Shown one piece after another: positions 13,949 through 15,927 of a stretch of DNA of 15,927 bases (positions within the stretch are counted from its first letter, which is position 1; every line of letters starts with the position of its first letter). The DNA lies in the NCBI GenBank assembly GCA_023395595.1, contig JAEWYO010000030.1, positions 1 to 15,927 on the forward strand, in the 5' to 3' direction. The translations under genes and the position numbers were made by a program. This DNA comes from Bacillota bacterium. GTDB lineage: Bacteria; Bacillota; Clostridia; Christensenellales; CAG-138. The notes under the pieces were generated by a model, which made no database searches, was not told the DNA's origin, and worked only from the letters and a program-made list of their open reading frames with translations.

Positions 13949-15133
13949 ATGACCAATCATGCCGTGATGCAGATGACCGAGGACTATATCCTCGGCACCT
14001 ATAAGCGCTTCCCCGTCGCGCTCGAAAGCGGCGTAAATGCAACGCTACAGGATTTTGACGGAAAGACATATCTCGATTTTGCAAGCGGAATCGGCGTCTG
14101 TTCCCTCGGCTGCGGCAACGAAAGCTGGCTTGCCGCCATCACCGCGCAGGCAAAGAAACTCCCGCACGTCTCCAACCTCTTCTATACCGAACCCGCGGCG
14201 CAGGTTGCCAAGACGCTGGTCGAGCGCACCGGCATGCAGGGCGTTTTTTTCAGCAACTCCGGCGCGGAGGCGAACGAGGGCGCGATCAAACTCGCGCGCA
14301 AATACTCGTTTGACAAATATGGCGCGAGCAGGAGCACGATTGTGACCCTGCACCACTCCTTCCACGGGCGGACGATCACCACCCTCGCCGCGACGGGGCA
14401 GGATGTGTTTCATCAATACTTTTTCCCGTTCACCGAAGGATTTGTCCACGCGGAGCCGAACGACATCGCCTGCGTGAAATCCGCCTGCATGGGCGGCAAC
14501 GTTTGCGCGGTGATGATGGAGCTCATTCAAGGAGAAGGTGGCGTTCTGCCACTGGACAAAGCGTTTGTGCAGGAAGTAGCAAGCTTCTGCAAGTCGCGCG
14601 ACATCCTGCTGCTCATCGACGAAGTGCAGACCGGCGTCGGCAGAACCGGCACGCTTTTTTGCTTCCAGCAATACGGCATTGAGCCGGACGCGGTCACGTT
14701 TGCCAAGGGCATCGCGGCGGGGCTTCCGTTCGGCGGCGTGCTCGCGGCAAAGAGCTGTGCTAGCACACTTTCGGCGGGCACGCACGCAACCACATTTGGC
14801 GGCAATCCGATCTGTGCGGCGGGGGCGAATGCCGTTCTTGCCGAGCTCACGCCGGATTTCCTGCGTGACGTTGCGCAAAAGGGCGCATACATCCGCGAGA
14901 CGGTCTCCGGCTGGAACCTGCCTGTCGTCACCAGCGTGCGCGGGCTGGGGCTGATGATCGGCATCGGGGTGAGCTGCTCCCACCGGGAAGCGGTCGGCAA
15001 GCTGGTGGAAAGCGGGCTGCTCGCGCTGACAGCGGGCACGGACACCATCCGACTCATGCCCCCGCTGACGATTACGAAAGCCGAAATCGACGCGGGTCTT
15101 GCAATCTTAAAACAAATTTTGAGTGCGTACTAA
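13949..15133 (+). CDS. argD: Acetylornithine aminotransferase
   Basis: ArgD converts N-acetylglutamate semialdehyde to N-acetylornithine with glutamate as amino donor. It is a PLP-dependent class III aminotransferase; relatives can also act in lysine synthesis. The 394-residue protein has SNSGAEANEGAIKLAR (phosphate-binding region), IDEVQTGVGRTG (Asp that contacts the PLP ring) and TFAKGIAAGLPFGG, in which K253 is the Schiff-base lysine. HATTFGGNP near the C-terminal side is also typical. Length is normal. AAGGAGG (13935-13941) is 7 bases before ATG. The 58-base gap after argB holds no terminator. The frequent cysteines are unremarkable for this genome. Confidence 0.95.
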   Translation: MTNHAVMQMTEDYILGTYKRFPVALESGVNATLQDFDGKTYLDFASGIGVCSLGCGNESWLAAITAQAKKLPHVSNLFYTEPAAQVAKTLVERTGMQGVFFSNSGAEANEGAIKLARKYSFDKYGASRSTIVTLHHSFHGRTITTLAATGQDVFHQYFFPFTEGFVHAEPNDIACVKSACMGGNVCAVMMELIQGEGGVLPLDKAFVQEVASFCKSRDILLLIDEVQTGVGRTGTLFCFQQYGIEPDAVTFAKGIAAGLPFGGVLAAKSCASTLSAGTHATTFGGNPICAAGANAVLAELTPDFLRDVAQKGAYIRETVSGWNLPVVTSVRGLGLMIGIGVSCSHREAVGKLVESGLLALTAGTDTIRLMPPLTITKAEIDAGLAILKQILSAY

Positions 15134-15163
15134 ACCAGAATACAAATACAGGAGGCGAAGGAC

Positions 15164-15927
15164 ATGAACCTAAAAGGCAAGAGTTTTCTCAAGCTGCTCG
15201 ACTTCACGCCGGAGGAAATCGCAGATTTACTCGCGCTCTCGGCAGAACTCAAGGCGAAGAAGAAGGCGGGTATCCCGCACGACACGCTGCGCGGCAAAAA
15301 CATCGCGCTGATCTTTGAGAAAGCCAGCACCCGTACCCGATGCGCCTTTGAAGTCGCGGCCTTCGACCTTGGCATGCACGCGACGTATCTCGACCCCTCC
15401 GGTTCGCAAATCGGCAAAAAAGAGAGCATTTCGGACACCGCGCAAGTGCTTGGGCGTATGTATGACGGCATCGAATACCGCGGCTACGCGCAGAGCATCG
15501 TGGAAGACCTCGCCAAATACGCGGGCGTGCCCGTATGGAACGGGCTTACCACCGAGTTTCACCCGACGCAGATCCTCGCGGATTTGCTCACGATTCAGGA
15601 GAAATTCGGTACGCTCAAGGGCATCAAGATGGCGTATTGCGGCGACGCGCGGTTCAACATGGGTAATTCGCTGATGGTCGGCTGCGCGAAGATGGGGCTG
15701 GACTTTGTCGCCTGCGCGCCGAAGGCGTATTGGCCGTCCGAAGAGCTGACGAACACCTGCAAGGAACTCGCCAAAGCAAGCGGCGGTAGCATCACGCAGA
15801 CCGAGGACATCCTCGAAGGCGTGAAGGGCGCGGACGTGATCTATACCGACGTTTGGGTCTCGATGGGCGAACCCATGGAGGTTTGGGAGCAGCGCATCAA
15901 GGAACTCTCTCCCTATCAGGTGAACGC
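15164..15927 (+). CDS. argF: Ornithine carbamoyltransferase, 3' end cut by the window
   Basis: It makes citrulline from ornithine and carbamoyl phosphate. 254 residues are visible and the frame is still open at the window end; the family is usually about 305-335 residues. Carbamoyl phosphate-binding STRTR (55-59) and HPTQ (133-136) are present, as is DVWVSMGEP. The HCLP motif of the ornithine site is expected beyond the edge. The segments YLDPSGSQIGKKESI and GRMYDGIEYRGY place it in the long E. coli ArgF/ArcB-like class. Position at the end of the arg cluster favours a biosynthetic role over the deiminase pathway. One loop reads GDARFNMGNSL where this class normally has GDARNNMGNS. AGGAGG (15150-15155) is 8 bases before ATG. 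Confidence 0.95.
   Translation, partial: MNLKGKSFLKLLDFTPEEIADLLALSAELKAKKKAGIPHDTLRGKNIALIFEKASTRTRCAFEVAAFDLGMHATYLDPSGSQIGKKESISDTAQVLGRMYDGIEYRGYAQSIVEDLAKYAGVPVWNGLTTEFHPTQILADLLTIQEKFGTLKGIKMAYCGDARFNMGNSLMVGCAKMGLDFVACAPKAYWPSEELTNTCKELAKASGGSITQTEDILEGVKGADVIYTDVWVSMGEPMEVWEQRIKELSPYQVN

Noticed and set aside
14045..14983. 312-codon open frame on the - strand opposite argD
   Set aside because: Same reason: it mirrors argD codon structure, has no recognisable domain, and no promoter or ribosome binding site was seen.

Overview
The window looks like chromosomal DNA from a GC-rich, Clostridia-type Firmicute, probably from an uncultured or little-studied group. This rests on strong AGGAGG-type ribosome binding sites before nearly every gene, short AT-rich intergenic spacers between GC-rich genes, sigma-A-like promoters, and a Gram-positive-style arginine cluster with ArgJ. 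That placement is inference; there is no rRNA or other marker to fix the taxon. All convincing genes are on the + strand. I see no tRNA, rRNA, transposase or phage gene.

Region 1 (1-1300) opens with a terminator of an upstream gene. It then carries a small membrane protein with two SHOCT-like segments, a terminator-like hairpin, and a promoter-driven 116-residue protein I cannot identify.

Region 2 (1301-6950) is a molybdenum hydroxylase locus. Two MobA/MocA-like nucleotidyltransferase genes come first. The second is fused to a ModE-type winged helix and has lost the Arg and Lys of its nucleotide-binding loop. A 323-base gene-free stretch follows, with four decayed copies of a repeat spaced about 66-69 bases. 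Then come the FAD, [2Fe-2S] and molybdopterin subunits of a xanthine dehydrogenase/aldehyde oxidase-family enzyme, closed by a strong terminator. The first nucleotidyltransferase probably makes the cytosine dinucleotide form of the cofactor. The fusion may be a cofactor-responsive regulator.

Region 3 (6951-7860) holds one monocistronic gene with its own promoter, encoding a zinc-dependent phospholipase C-like protein.

Region 4 (7861-15927) is an arginine biosynthesis cluster in the order argG-argH-argC-argJ-(18-codon ORF)-argB-argD-argF. It covers all steps from glutamate through N-acetylglutamate, ornithine and citrulline to arginine, except carbamoyl phosphate synthesis. It starts at a good promoter preceded by a perfect 13-bp inverted repeat that resembles paired ArgR/AhrC sites. 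The genes are tightly packed, with ATGA overlaps at argH/argC and on both sides of a tiny Cys-rich ORF between argJ and argB. argF runs off the end of the window.

The most interesting signals are the translationally coupled 18-residue ORF with sequence MSQDFLHNDATSCGGCCV, the degenerate nucleotidyltransferase-ModE fusion, and the repeat array directly upstream of the hydroxylase genes.
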